This document shows, piece after piece, positions 43,624 through 57,000 of a stretch of 64,000 nucleotides of DNA. The stretch lies in contig QYRS01000003.1 of assembly GCA_006503535.1 (NCBI GenBank), positions 1,612,001-1,676,000 on the forward strand, given 5' to 3'. The position numbers and the translations under genes were made by a program. A model generated the notes under the pieces. That model was given only the letters and a program-made list of their open reading frames with translations. It ran no database searches and was not told the DNA's origin. This stretch comes from Arthrinium phaeospermum (lineage: Eukaryota > Ascomycota > Sordariomycetes > Amphisphaeriales > Apiosporaceae). Position 1 is the first letter of the stretch. Every line of letters starts with the position of its first letter.

Positions 43624-45357
43624 ATGGCTTCCACTTCCATATCAGACGACCGGGCGCCGCTCTTACGGCCCTCTTCTCCGGCATCGACTCTTGGGCCACT
43701 GAGTTCAAACAGCTCTATACTCGATGGATCGAGAACATCCTCCTACCGAGCCAAGACGCGCTTCTTGCGCACGATGGCCTTCATCGGGTCGCTGTTGGCC
43801 GCCGCTGCCGCTGGCACCATCACGGTCTTCTCGCTGTACGGCCCCAGCTTCCAGTCGCGCTTGCGCTTTACGCAGTTCGAAATCAACGGCGTTGCCAGCG
43901 CTATGAGCCTTGCGCTATACATTCCGGTTCCCCTGATCGGATACATGTGCGACCGCACCGGGCCGAGCAGGATCGCCCTGATTTCAGCCGTTCTACTGGG
44001 TGGAGGCTACGGGCTCGCGGCCGGACTATATCGCAGAGGAGACGTCGCGTTGGGAGGCCTGGGGCGCAAGGACCCTATATTGTTCCCCTTCATGGTGTTT
44101 GCATTTGTTCTTATCGGTGCCGGCACCGCTTGCGTGTACGTCGCATCTGTCACGACATGCGCCAAGAACTTCAGCAAGGGAAAATACAGAGGCCTGATGC
44201 TTGTCGCCCCCATCGCGACCCTTGGGTTCAGCGGCGTGTTGGTCAGCCAGGTCGCAAGCCGAATCCTGTACGAGAAAAACGCGGACGGTTCGCGAGGCGA
44301 ATTCAGCGTCTTCTATTTCTTTGTGTTCCTCTCTATCTGCCTGACCTTTGTTGGCCTGTTCGGCACTTTTACTCTTCGAATTATCGACGAAGATGAGCTC
44401 ATCAACGAAGCTGTGGAAGAGCTTGAGAGAAGTGGTCTCCTCGAAGGAAGCGAAATCTTCCGTCGAAGATCCACCACATCTGGTCACGGCATTGCCAGCG
44501 CTGGCGAAGACCCTGAAGATGGTGGTATTATCAACTCCACCAAAGACGACGACGATGACGAAGACAACGATGCCTTGAAAAAGACATGGTTGCTCAATAG
44601 CGAGACGCGCCGCTTCTTGTCAGACCATACTATGTGGTGGTTTGCTCTCGGCTTTTGGCTCATAATCGGGCCAGGCGAGGCTTTCATCAATAACTTCGGT
44701 ACTGTCATCGGAACTCTACATACACCTCATATAAGTGAGAGTGTAACAACTCCGGCGACCCACGTATCGATCATTGCTGCTACCAATACCGTGGCTCGTC
44801 TCGTTGTTGGCTCCTTGAGCGATTTTGCGTCGCCGAAGCCGCAAAGTACCCATCCACAAGCAGGCTTACACCTGTCGCATACATCCGCAGGCCAGAAATT
44901 CTCCATTTCGCGCATCACACTCATCGTTACGGCGGGTATCATCATTTCCTTGGGTACCCTCATATTGGCAACTGGAGCTATCCAGGAGCATGGTGATCGA
45001 TTCTGGATGGTGTCCAGCTTGATCGGGGCTGGCTACGGCGGCCTTTTCAGTCTTATGCCCATCATAGTCACCATCATCTGGGGCGTGGAAAACTTCGGGA
45101 CCAACTTCGGGATCGTCGCACTGTTTCCTGCCATCGGTTCGACTATGTGGGGTCTGATTTACTCGGCTGTCTACGAAGCCGGCGCCAACAGCTCTTCCCC
45201 AGCTACCCACTCTGAGGACGATACCTTCTGTTACGGTACAAAGTGTTACTCTCTCACATTCTGGGCGATGACTGCTTCTATCTGGGTGGGGTGTGGAATG
45301 ATTCTTTGGGCATGGAAGGGGAGGAATGGCTGGGCTCAGCGCGGCGTTGTGATATAG
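43624..45357 (+). CDS. MCH1: MCH1-type MFS transporter, 577 aa
   Basis: An intronless frame starts at GCCATGG (43624); the frame is also open upstream, but only from a TTG. The 577-aa protein has about 12 helices in two bundles: FRTMAFIGSLLAAAAAGTIT, YIPVPLIGYMCDRTGPSRIA and FPFMVFAFVLIGAGTACVYV in the first, and MWWFALGFWLIIGPGEAFIN, VARLVVGSLSDFASPKPQS and FWMVSSLIGAGYGGLFSLMP in the second. A long acidic cytosolic loop lies between them (about 280-330, with KDDDDDEDND). This pattern fits the fungal Mch1/nodulin-like group, named as monocarboxylate-transporter homologues although transport of monocarboxylates by yeast Mch1 is not established. A vacuolar membrane location is likely by family. 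The substrate is unknown. Confidence 0.85.
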   Translation: MASTSISDDRAPLLRPSSPASTLGPLSSNSSILDGSRTSSYRAKTRFLRTMAFIGSLLAAAAAGTITVFSLYGPSFQSRLRFTQFEINGVASAMSLALYIPVPLIGYMCDRTGPSRIALISAVLLGGGYGLAAGLYRRGDVALGGLGRKDPILFPFMVFAFVLIGAGTACVYVASVTTCAKNFSKGKYRGLMLVAPIATLGFSGVLVSQVASRILYEKNADGSRGEFSVFYFFVFLSICLTFVGLFGTFTLRIIDEDELINEAVEELERSGLLEGSEIFRRRSTTSGHGIASAGEDPEDGGIINSTKDDDDDEDNDALKKTWLLNSETRRFLSDHTMWWFALGFWLIIGPGEAFINNFGTVIGTLHTPHISESVTTPATHVSIIAATNTVARLVVGSLSDFASPKPQSTHPQAGLHLSHTSAGQKFSISRITLIVTAGIIISLGTLILATGAIQEHGDRFWMVSSLIGAGYGGLFSLMPIIVTIIWGVENFGTNFGIVALFPAIGSTMWGLIYSAVYEAGANSSSPATHSEDDTFCYGTKCYSLTFWAMTASIWVGCGMILWAWKGRNGWAQRGVVI

Positions 45358-47636
45358 TCGGCCTTTTCTCTTGCGGCTGGACCAACTTCTGAATTATCTC
45401 TAGACTGTACATACTCCCACGATATTTGTTATACACACTCTAGTCGGCAGACTAGTTTACCAATACTCAACGACACCGGCATTTTGACTACCTGTTCCAG
45501 TATCGACTCCACAGGCCAAGCTGAGCACGTGGGCACCAGAAAGGATCGGCGCTGGGAAGTTGCAGGAATCCCCAGGCTTCTGGTAGATCCAGATGTACAT
45601 TGCGAAGTGGACTTCCGTATTTGGTATGACGACCGAGGTCAAGTGACGTTAGCCTAGAATCGGCACTGCAACCGGAAATCGCAGAACAGCACCCTATTCA
45701 CTCCTCTACTTCACGAAGACATCAACTGTCCTCGTGTAAGCATTATGAGTTTTTCTGTCGAGAACTGCAGTTACGGCCGGATATTCACATGTCATACGCG
45801 GTATACGGCAGAAGGGGATGGATGCCTTTTTGGGCTGTAAGCCCAAATCACGATTTATGCCGGGCTACTAATAAGGGTGCTTCGGGAAGAAGCAAACGTC
45901 ACGACAAGGATTTCTGCGGTGAAGAGCTTGGCGCCATGCTTACTAGAGGGCAGCTCTCTACGATTTCATTGCCAGATTCGGATGGCCGTCTTTCGTGGAA
46001 GACCCGAATACGACATGCGAGCAAGCTATTCCCGTCGAAGACCTTTCTCGGCCGAGAAGAAAAGGCACATGGGAAACTAGGAAAGCCATGGACAGGAGAG
46101 TCTGTGGGGAGAGAGGGTGTGAAGAAAATCCGGCATATGAAGTAGGTACGGTTATGGTACCCAAGATGGAAGCATGGCGTTTACTGTGGTGGTTGCCAAC
46201 TAGCTCATGTATAATAGGTAAGCTTGTATACCTAGAATCCTCCACCTCGTGTGGAGCCACTGTCATCCGAAAGGGAACAGTAACACCAATGGAACGCATC
46301 ACTAAAATGCCCGGCGGCAGGCAGATTGCGGGGAAGACGATGCAACCTGGTGCTTTTTTAGGGCCATTCTTCAACGCCGACCTGTTCGGATCATGATGAC
46401 CACCGGATATCACAAACATTTCATGCGTGTCGCGGTCCTTTGGCGGCCCCCAGCCAACCAAGCCTCGCTCTCCGCCGCCCAACACCCAACCTGACAAATC
46501 ACCAACCACAACAACACACACACACTAACGACGATATTTTGATCATCTTCACACCATCCTCGACGCCTAACTGCGCAACATCCGGGACATGCGCCGAGGG
46601 GGGCCCCCTCCTTTCGCCCATTTCGTAGCCACTCGCTCTGACTAGTTCGTAATTCGTGGTAGCGCTGCCTCGGTCCACGCCTTGATCTGCAGGCACCGAG
46701 CGCGTTGGGAACTGTTTTTCATGTGGTTTCGCGGGAGGAATGGATCGAAATGAGACGAGGCACCGCTATGTGCCATACAACAACAATCACCACCAACTGG
46801 TCAATATTTCATGCATTCCCTACTACGAGGTGTTCGGGCGGAAGTGAAAGCAGCAACCGCAGCAATAACAAGCCTGCAGTCAGCCAGCCAAGAAGCCTAG
46901 TTTGGCATGCCTCCTACCCACTGACCCAAGTATGTAGGTATCATTTCCAGACCCCATTCAGCGGCTGTACTCAGCTACTTGTATATGGTTGGTGCTGCGA
47001 CCTGGATCCTCTCCTCTGTCGAGAAAAGCAAATGTACGAGCGGGCTCTGCGGGACAGAATAAGCGGGGAGGTGACGGGACTCTCCATGCTGCTTGTTTTC
47101 CTAGTTTGACTCCAACTCCCGCTACGCCGGCCCCCAGAGCTAAGTTGGCGTTCGGAGCTGGTGACAATACGGGAAATACCTGCGACCGCAGCCACATCTA
47201 TTTTCTTCTTTCCACCATGCCCAGGGCCGGAATGGCCGTCAGCTGGACGAACGATGGTCTTTCCAGCAAACAAACACCCAGATTGGCCCTAGACGACCCT
47301 CGTCCTACCCTTCAAGGTAGGCAAGTAATACCTTGTGACAAGTCCAACTCGCTACTTGGTTACCTAAAGGGGACAATGGTGAAGCCACGAGTCAAGGCGC
47401 GCTATAGATTATAGCTATAAAGATCTCCATAAGTCCTGTTGATCCGCCATCATGTTGTCTTGTCTGATTCATGGCCAACGCCCTGTGCCTCTGATATATC
47501 AGCTTCCTCCCTCGCTCCTCCCTTTGCTCCTGTGGGGCTTGCGAATTGCTTGCACGGTTTCTCCCCCTTGGCCTGTTCTTGGCTAAGCCTGCTCTCGCTT
47601 TCTATTCTCAAGTTTCCCCTTGTAGAAGTCCTCAAT
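45358..47636. other. Intergenic, 2.3 kb
   Basis: No supported gene. A minus-strand frame at 45457-45642 encodes a protein-like run (EVHFAMYIWIYQKPGDSCNF then PAPILSGAHVLSLACG) that could be the last exon or remnant of a secreted protein, but no upstream exon could be found. The right end is the leader of the carboxylesterase gene. Confidence 0.4.
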
Positions 47637-49752
47637 ATGAAGGCTTCTTGGTTCTCTGCCGCCGCCGCCGCGGTGCTTTCGGGCTCGACACTCGCTTTGC
47701 CTGCGCCTGCGCCTGCGCCTGCTCCTGAGCCTGTTCCTGCCCCTGATGCCACCCTGGAGGCTCGTGTTGTTGCAAAGACAACACTGGCGATCCCTGCGGG
47801 AACTGTTGTTGGCTCCGTATTGGCGGGTGTTGAAAACTTTGGAGGTTAGTACCTATCAGAGAAGTCATGCCTTGCGTGTCAGTCATTGCTGTTTACTCCG
47901 GCGAACTTTGAGATATCTTCGAACACCCGTGGATCGTTCCTGGGAGTACAAGGACCTTTGCTGGATTCCCTCGAGACTGACTATTACTACCGTTATAGGC
48001 ATGCCTTTTGCGAAGCCCCCAGTGGCTTCCCTGCGCCTGAGACCGCCCCAGAGACTCACCGAGAGCTTCGGGACCATCGATGCCACTGGTACTGGGCCCT
48101 CGTGCCCTCAAATGTTCTTGTGAGTAGCATCGCGACAGCTCAAGCGTATACAGATGCTGACCCGGATATTAGCACTACGGGTGGCAACGACTTCATACCC
48201 AAGGTAATAGGTAACCTGATCAACACCCCATTATTTCAAGTCGTCACGCAGCAGACCGAAGACTGTTTGACGATGAGAGTCCAACGACCTGCCGGCACCA
48301 AGGCAGGCGACAAGCTTCCGGTCTTCTTGTACGTAACACTTTCCACCTTTGTGAAAGGGTTTAAATTAATCTAAAATTAGCTGGATCTTTGGAGGTGGGT
48401 TCGAGTTAGGGTCTCCGCAAATGTACGATGCCACAAGTTTGCTGGCCAACGCGGTTGCCCAAGGGAAGCCCTTCATCTTTGCCGCCGTCAATTACAGAGT
48501 CGCGGGCTTTGGCTTCCTGCCAGGCAAGGAGATCCTGGCGGATGGGGCTGCTAATTTGGGACATCTTGATCAGAGGTCAGTTCTCCTTTTTGAACCCACC
48601 CCCAGCTTGCTTAGTCACTGCAACCAACTACATACTATGGCTTCCTCACAAGCGCTTTACTGATGGCTTTGCAGAATGGGCCTTGAATGGGTGGCAGACA
48701 ATATCGAGGCTTTTGGTGGTGATCCTGAAAAGGTCACCATCTGGGGGGAGAGCGCTGGTGCTATTAGTGTCTTCAATCAGATGGCACTCTACGATGGTAA
48801 CAACACCTACAATGGGAAACCGTTGTTCCGGGGCGCCATCATGAACAGCGGCAGCATCCTCCCTACGGACCCCGTAGATTGCGAGAAATGCCAGGTTGTG
48901 TATGATATGGTCGTCAGTACAGGGGGCTGTTCGGGTGCCGCGGACACGCTCGAGTGCCTGCGCGGTCTGAGCTACGACAAGTTCCTGAATGCGGTCAACA
49001 GCGTGCCCGGACTCCTCAGCTACTCCTCGATTGCCCTATCTTACATGCCGCGGCCGGACTTTACGGCGCTAACAGCGAGCCCGGAAGTACTGGTGCAAGA
49101 AAAGAAGTACGCCGCGGTGCCCATGATCATTGGCGACATGGAAGACGAGGGCACCATCTTCGCCCTCTTCCAGGGCAACATCTCCACGACGAGCATGCTG
49201 GTTGACTACCTAAGTGACCTCTTCTTCACCAAGGCCTCGCGCGACGAGGTCAGCCAGCTGGTCGACACGTACCCGGCCTCCATCACGGCGGGCAGCCCCT
49301 TTGGCACGGGTATCCTGAACGCCATCTACCCGCAGTACAAGCGGCTGGCGGCCATCCTGGGCGACCTGGCCTTCACGCTGACGCGCCGGGCCTTCCTGGA
49401 CGTGGCGGCGCAGGTCCACCCGGACGTGCCCTCGTGGTCGTTCCTGGGCAGCTGGAACTTCGGCACGCCCATCCTGGGCACCTTCCACGCGGCCGACATC
49501 CTACAGATATTCTACGGCGTGCTGCCCAACTACGCCAGCCGCTCGACCCAGACCTACTACTTCAACTTCCTGTACCATCTAGACCCCAACGGCGACGGCG
49601 CGGCGTCGACAGGGCTCCCCGCCTGGCCCCAGTGGAAGGCCGGCAAGAAGCTCATGCAATTCTACAGCGACCGCAGCCAGCTCCTGGCGGACGACTTCCG
49701 GAGTGCGTCGTACAACTTCATCACCAATAACATTGCGTCACTTCGTGTGTAA
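47637..49752 (+). CDS. Secreted type-B carboxylesterase/lipase, 585 aa
   Basis: Five exons (47637..47844, 47999..48119, 48173..48328, 48381..48575, 48675..49752) join in frame to 585 aa; the introns are 154, 53, 52 and 99 nt. This is an alpha/beta-hydrolase of the Candida rugosa lipase/carboxylesterase family. The signal peptide (~1-20) is followed by a Pro/Ala repeat ([16 protein letters not shown]). Family blocks are [50 protein letters not shown] (oxyanion hole) and the nucleophile elbow GESAG with Ser253. The likely acid is Glu385 in EDEGT and the likely base His498 in GTFHAADI. It probably cleaves esters of lipids or plant polymers outside the cell. The terminal part of the sequence is strongly GC-rich. 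Confidence 0.92.
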
Positions 49753-51718
49753 ACGCTGCGGGTGTTATTTTGGGTGTTTCCGTCCTGGGTTTTCTGTTAT
49801 GATGTTACGAGGAATATGTTGAAATGGACTGGCTCGTTGCACGATTTAGTAACGGTATGGGGCACAAGGCATCATAGAATCGTGCACTATGAGTTATATA
49901 CATACCTTCAATGACTTAACTCCAACCACATCGAGAATTGGACCGCCTCGCTATGGCATAAAGTGACACATGACTGATCATGGCCTTCAGCAACCACCAC
50001 ACTGGCATAAACCAGCCACTCATCAAGTGCTGTTGGCCAAGCCGCTTTAGGCTTACATCTCCGGACTACAGACGGCAGCCGTGTCAGGAGTCAACTTTGG
50101 TACCTAGGTAAGGTATGTGTTTATGTCCGGGGCCGGACGAGCTCTCTTGGATTCCAGTAGCATAGACTCATGAAAGATACCACCTTTTTCTTTTGTTGGG
50201 CGCCCTGGACAGGTTGTCAAAAGGCAATATTGCAGATATACCGTTTCATACTCAACGTCTGTGATCGAAAGTACGCATGTCCAACGAGCCGAATACAGCA
50301 AGCGGCAAGACATACGCCAAATAGGGTGTTGGTTGATTGATTGATGAAGGGAATGTGCTTCAACTGGCATTTTGGTCTGCCCAGTATCTCATTGGTCCTC
50401 CGGGGCTAGCCAATTAAACTACGGCCTTACCTGATGGATGTGCGGAAGGAGGGACTCAAAACTAGCAGATTGAATTGAAGCAGGTGCTCGGACGAAGTTT
50501 GGTCAAACTCAGACAATACTCGGCTACCTGGACAACGGTTTTGTCCCTTCATCTGCTGCCACGTCTAGGTCGTTCGAAGACTCTTCTAGTCAATACGTGT
50601 GAGACACCAATATTTTGGCCAAATCCAACGACGGCACACTGTAGCGTTTTGCTGAAGTGCTGTTCTCACGTGGATGAAACTGTCGCCCGGATATCGTACC
50701 TGTCGTCGTTTTTTTTTGACGACCGTTGGACGCGGAGGATATCCGAGATATACTTGCGCATGGTTCCAAGCGAAGGAAGGGTCGTCCTGATCCCACGTCT
50801 TGATATGTATAACGGCCCACTCACGAACAAAGGGTCGCGCCAGGGTTCGCGGAAGCAGGATGGAGGCTCCGGGCCAAACCTCGCCACCCCCCGCGCAAGA
50901 TGACCGCACGGCCGGCGGATGAGGGTGGCTGGGAGACACGATTGACGGATCGACTCCTATAGGTCTGAGTGGCGTTCCTTCTTCGCACCGACTCGATCCA
51001 TTCTTTCCCTTTTCAATCCTCGGTAGCGAAGGCCTACTTGGGCAGGCCAACGACCACGTCTTAGCTGTTGACAGGTTGCCTTTGCTTGTGAGCTGTAGTC
51101 CTCTTCGCGTTTCATTACTTTCTGACTGACACTACACTCTACCTGCACCTGTTGATACGGTGTCCGCGGCAAGATGGGCGGTCACCTGCATTTTGAAATG
51201 CTAGCAAGGTCACACATATCTATGGAGTGTCATAGGCGTGGGGGAAACATGCCCCATTCGAGAATACTCCACGCTTATCCGTCTCTCAATGCATAGGCAC
51301 GAAGTATAGGTGATCAGGAAGTTCACCGTTGTTGATAAAGTTAAAAGTGCAGACGCTCGGGCGGCACCCGTCAGATGTCTTAGAGTGACGGTCAGCATTC
51401 CATGTGGGAGTCGTTGGCACCCACCCCACGAGGCCCCGGACACAAGGGGCCAGGCACGCACAATGACGGACTTCGTCTCGCAGGGCTGGTCAAACAGGTT
51501 CTAGGCGGCGGCCATGTCATTCCATCATGCTTCTTAATGTTTCTGTTTCCGCTTCCTTGATTCCTCAACCCCTATAGAGCTGCACTCGACGCAACATATT
51601 AGTCAGTCCACCACTCGCCATCGAGCCCGACACCCAGTACCACCGCCGCCGCCAAGGTTACCTGGGGTATCGTCTTCAAGCACCTGTCGACTTCGAGGAT
51701 GATATAGTCGCCGCCGCG
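49753..51718. other. Intergenic, 2 kb
   Basis: No gene is recognised. Frames at 50.5-51.0 kb overlap on both strands without motifs. The right end is the leader of the SAT4-family gene. Confidence 0.5.
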
Positions 51719-53477
51719 ATGGACAACTTACAGTTTAGCGAGCTCCAGAACCAGCGACTCATCATTGCCGTGGTTACAACATGCATCACATTAGCGGCTG
51801 GGTCTTTCGCGCTGCGCTTCTATTCGCCGATACGCCAGGGAGGCTCAAGGTACTGGTTTGGTGACTACTGGATGGCTGGCGTTCTGCTTCTGTGTCTCGG
51901 CATGGGCGCCAGCGAATATATAGGTGAGCAGTCCCTTGGCTAAACGAAGTTGTAAGATACACATGCTCACATTGCTCAGGGGTTCAATATGGTTATGGGA
52001 CCCATGTAAGCCATCTGGATCCAGATATGGTAATGGGGTTCAAACAGGTAAGAAGGCCGCCACGGTCATCATGAATGCTGCTTACATGGTTGGAATAGAA
52101 CCTCTACGCGTCCATGCTTCTTTGGACATTCACCACCTTCAGTGTCAAGATTGGCATCCTCCTGTCCTACTGGCGCCTGACCCCGCCGCCGAATCATACC
52201 GTGTTCCAAAAATGCATCCTCGCCTTCGCAGTTTGCTCGATAGCCTTGCTCTTTGTCAACTCAATAGGCTTCGCCGCACAGTGCCTACCCGTTTCGAGCT
52301 TCTGGGCAGCCAGCTTCGGCACAGCGCAATGCCTCAACAGGACCTTGTTTTACTACGCATCCGCTTCTCTCAACTCTTTATTAAATATTGGGCTTTTGGT
52401 CCTGCCCTTGCCAGTGGTCTGGTCCTGGCAGACTTCAAGAAGACGAATAGTTGCTTCGGCAATCCTGTTCACGTTCGGAATCTTGTAAGCATTTATTCCT
52501 CCTCCTCGGTAACTCCCGTATAGAGTACAGCAATGCTGATGGTTGTTCCATTCCTAGTGCCTTGGTTGCAAGCATCATCCGCGTTGCAGTGGTCAGTCTC
52601 ATTGACTGGAACGATGTGACCTGTAAGCCACCCCCCCTCCTCCGTGCAAGAAAAACAGGGTTGCTAAACGACATCAGTCACGTTTGTTAGCTACAACATC
52701 TGGGGCGTCATAGAAGTCCTCGTAGGCTTCACATGCGCGAATATACTCTCAGCAGCCCCCACAATCGCCAGATGGCTGCACATGGACGATGATGATTCTG
52801 CGTCACAGGATTACCGAGAATTCAGAAAGGCCTATATTAAACGCCAGAACAGCAACGGGACCACCGCCGAGACCATGGCGCGTATCCTCGCGACTCCCAG
52901 CCCCGGGCCCACCTTGATGAGCCTGACTGGCGTGAATACTATGAACGCCGGCGATGACACGTCACGATGGACTAACACACCTACCCCTAGATTCTCCTCT
53001 TATAATAGCTCCTCCATGGCCATGGAACGGGAACTGGAGCGGGAGAAACAACAGCAGACGACTGAGGAAGCCGGTGAGGAGAACGACTCGATCCACGAGC
53101 TGATGAACCAGGGCGCACTCATGAGTAGCCTGCGCAGCGCCACGCCGAGCTCACGATGCGGGACGCCTTCATCGATGACGGCGCCCGGCTCGCGGTGCAT
53201 AACCCCTACGACGCCTTCCACGCCGTCGACCCCTGGCGGGCCGATGTACCTGTCCCAGAACCGCCTGCGGCACCAGGTCTCGCGCATCAGCAGCCGCTCC
53301 AGCGTGCGGTCCTCCTTTGGCGACATCCAAGTCCGCCGCGTTGTCGTGCTGCGCGTCGAAGGCGTCGAGCCGGGTCACCGCGGCCAATCCTTCGAAACGC
53401 ACGTCACGAGCTGCGACGACGTGAGCAGCTGTCACTCGTCGGTGAGGGGCATGAATACGGAGGCGCCGTCGAGCTGA
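51719..53477 (+). CDS. SAT4-family (rhodopsin-like, Pth11-related) seven-helix membrane protein, 507 aa
   Basis: Five exons (51719..51923, 51980..52047, 52099..52484, 52558..52622, 52678..53477) join in frame to 507 aa; the introns are 56, 51, 73 and 55 nt. The family is the large fungal group of seven-helix integral membrane proteins related to the Pth11 receptor but without a CFEM domain. Helices are seen at about 15-33, 48-67, 96-115 (MLLWTFTTFSVKIGILLSYW), 125-145, 172-195, 205-225 and 245-270. Typical family features are VKIGILLSYWRL, RIVASAILFTFGIFALVASI and SYNIWGVIEVLVGFTCANI. A long cytosolic tail (about 275-507) is rich in S/T/P. The ligand and signalling partner are unknown. Such proteins are thought to sense surfaces or nutrients at the plasma membrane. 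Confidence 0.88.
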
Positions 53478-54036
53478 CCGGACTTAGTAACGATTTGCTC
53501 CTCATCGTGACGAGTTTTGTACTACCACCACTTACTTAATACTCTTACATAATATTAGACGGCGACGAAGGGAGAGTGGGTAATGGAGATATCCCCCCTA
53601 AACGATATTTTCTTTTGTACATATAGACATACCACGCAGACGGACTTCTGCAACCCATTTCCTTATATATCCTTTCAAGATCAATCTGACTTGAATAAAC
53701 GCTTGTAAAATTAGTAGTATGATAAGAATCAAGAATCAAATCAAACAATCGTATATTCCGGCTGTGACGCTACGCTAATGCTTTCCTATTCCCATATCCC
53801 CCCTACCTTTCGACTCTTGCATGCCATCCTCCAAAGAGTTGTCCAAGAAAGTCCCCTCCATGCGACCGAAAAAGGAAAAGCGTGTGTGTGAGAGTGTGTG
53901 ATGGGGTATCTTGGCTGGCCTAATCTATGGAAGAACACCATCCCGGATTCAAGAAAATATAAAGAAAGAAAAAAGCAAACAATTGGAGAGCTGTCCCGTT
54001 CATCCGTCCAATCTTATAGTAGTAGTGATCTCACTC
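53478..54036. other. Convergent 3' intergenic region
   Basis: AT-rich sequence between two converging genes, with a short GT/GA-rich tract near 53885. No other feature was seen. Confidence 0.5.
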
Positions 54037-57000
54037 TCAGCCGAGCCCAAACGTCGCCTCCTCCTCGGCAGGCGTCGGCGTCTTGGACATCTCGGTCCTT
54101 TCCAGGTCCAAGTCCAAGCCGGCGGTGCTCTGACTACTAGCGAAGGCGGCGCTCTCGCTGTCCGCCCCGGGCCTCGGGCTGGGCATGGGGCTGGGGACCC
54201 CCGATGCCGTCTCCTCGGTGATGAGCGCGGGGGCCGACGTCGCCTTGTGCTGGCTTTGCAGGTTGTTGTTGTTGCGGCGGAGCTGGTTGAGCTCCTCGCG
54301 CTCCTTGATGAGGCGCTTCTCAGCGTCGATGGCCTGGCCGCGCATGTCCTCGACGTCCTCGCGGCGGACGACCTTGCGGAGGCCCTCGGAGGCCTGGATG
54401 AGGCCGTCGATGCTGATGGCGTGGTTGGTCATCTGGTGGTTAATGTACGTGTAGACGGCGGCGGGGGCGTCGCACTGGAGCAGCTGGGTCTCGTTGAGCT
54501 TGAGGAGGGCGAGGGCGACGCGGAACAAGAAGGTGCTGCCGTCGTTGATGCAGAGGACCACGTCCCAGACGCGGAACAGGGCCTCGGCCGAGAGGCAGTC
54601 CGTGAAGACACTGAGGAACCACTGGAAGGTTAGGGCCTCGAGCTCGATGCACAGGTCCTCGAGGTGCTGCGACAGCTTGGGCAGCACATGGGCCACGTAC
54701 TGGCGCAGGACCTGCTGATCGGCCCGCGACGCCATAAGGCTGTGGTCGTAGTAGCCCTGCGGCAGAATTTGCTCGATGATCGAGGTCAAGACCCAGAACG
54801 CGTCTTCGGTGGAAGGCATGATCAGGAGCAGGTTTGCAGCGATCAGGTTCATGCCTTGGCAGTACCCGACCTCGTGGTTACGTCTGGAGTAGGCGAGCAG
54901 AACCTGCTTCAGCTTGCCAACTCCTGGCCCCTTGCGGAAGAAGATATTGTCCGTCAGCGTACGGGTGATATCCATCTCAATCTGCGAGACAACCGAAGAG
55001 TCGTCGTCTTCGGTGGATTGGGCAACAAGATCATCGTAATAGCCCGGAATGCGTAGCGAAAGAGCGCCCGAGCATTCTGACCAGATCTTGGGCCGGTTGG
55101 CCACGGGGATGCCTCCTAGAACCAGGGCTTTGAACTCGTTCCACTTGTTCCGGCCAACCTTCCCTTTGACGCCAAGGTCAGCGACACCAATGGTCTCCCC
55201 GTCGGAAAATTTAGCCTCGGGAATCATGACAGGGGCCTTCTGGAAACGAGCCTCTGCAGCAGCGGTGGCCGCCGCGATGGCAGCCTCGTCTTCGCGGCGC
55301 CGTTCTGCTCTCACTTTGCGCAAGAACTCGTTCCAGCGTACAGTTTTCTCTCGCTGAAGAGCGTCGTGGACATCGCTGAGCTGCTGCAGTAACAGTTTTA
55401 CCGGCTCGGCGTCTTCTTTGACCAGGGTTGCAGCAGCGGGTTCATCGTCGGGTTTTGCAGCTACTTCAATGTTGAGAGCAGGGGCAGCACCTAGGGGAGG
55501 CACAAACCCACGTTCGTCCGAGGATATCACAACGGGCGACCTGGAAGCATCACTACCGTCCAAGACTTGGATAGCTGATGCTGTGATGGAAGGGGTATGC
55601 GAAAGCAGCTCTGTGGGGAACGTAGCTGTCTTCAAGTAGTCTTGCCAACGTTTGGGTTTACCCTGTTCCACAGAGCCCTCGCTAGAGTTTGGCGTGCCTG
55701 GCCTATCGCCACTGCCGACGTCAATAGTTGGGCTGGTATTGTCATCCAGCATGTTGGGAGATATATTCGATCGCCCACTGGTGAGCATCTCAGTGCGGCT
55801 GCCCCTTTTCACCTGCTGTGCCATTTTTGCTGCTTCCCTCTGCCTCTTCTTGCGGCGCTGGTCGTAAATGAACCCGAAGCGGTCAGTAAGATAGTCGGCA
55901 CCCATATAGTTGTTATAGATATGCGTCAGCGTCGGTGGCTGGCCTTCAGGGGAGAAAATCGTGTCCATCTCGACAGGGCCGTACTTGTCAGGGCGGGTAA
56001 GCGAGGGGCTAGGAGGACTTGTACCCATCGTGTCCCACCTCTCGTGCGGCTGGCTCCGTGGTGCAACATTGAGAGGGGCTGGAGTTGGTCGCCGCATGGC
56101 CATGAGTGATTTGGGGCCGAACTGGGTAGAAACAGCTCGGTTCGAAGCGTTCGTATTGACGCTGGTGCTCGAGGCTGTTCTCAGAGATCCGCCATGGCCT
56201 GTCGAACTCGTCCTTCCCCTGATGGAGTCGCTGTCGCGGGCAGTCTTGCCGGCTACTAGTTGTAAAGCCATGCTAGCAAGAGACCCAGACTGCTTCCTGG
56301 GTACTTGACTTGAATGCATGCTCGAGGCCCTGCTGGAGCTCCTCACCGAGCCGGAATCGGGAGGGGTGAAGAGATTCTCCTGGAGCGGGGGTCTTCGCTC
56401 CCCGGATGTTGGGGCTCGCACAGCCGAGCGAGCTTGATCGCCATTGAGGCTGCTTGCGCGACTATTCCTTTTTGATGTACCGCTCCCCAGAATCCAGTCT
56501 TTCCAACCCCTCACGGTGCCTCTCGCCTCATTGTCTTTGGGGCTAGATAGACTGTTCCCTCTGATGGTGGCATCTCTGGGGTCTCCTAGGACATAGTTCC
56601 CATACGAGACCGAATCCTGCATCGCATCGTTCATAAGGTCCGACAATTCCCCGCCGCTGGCCTTTTTCGATTCTTCCTGCGCTTTGAGGTCCAGTTCGAT
56701 CGTCCGCAGTCTGGTTTCGAGGTCGAGATTGGACAAACCACACTCGAGTATTATTTTGCGCAGCGCCCTCTCCCGAATGTCGGCCTTGCGCCGGAGCGTG
56801 GCAATCTGGTCATCGCGTTGCGCTAGGTCTTCGGAAATCTGGCGAACGAGCGGCACGGCTCCTTGCTTGGCGATCAGTTGCTTGATATGCTCGTCGGGCG
56901 CATTGTGAAGTGCGCCGGGCACCTTGCGGGTCGCTAGCGGGGTATCTTCGAAGAGGGCATTTCGTGCCGAACTCTGGGCCGGGGTATCGGAGGAGATCAG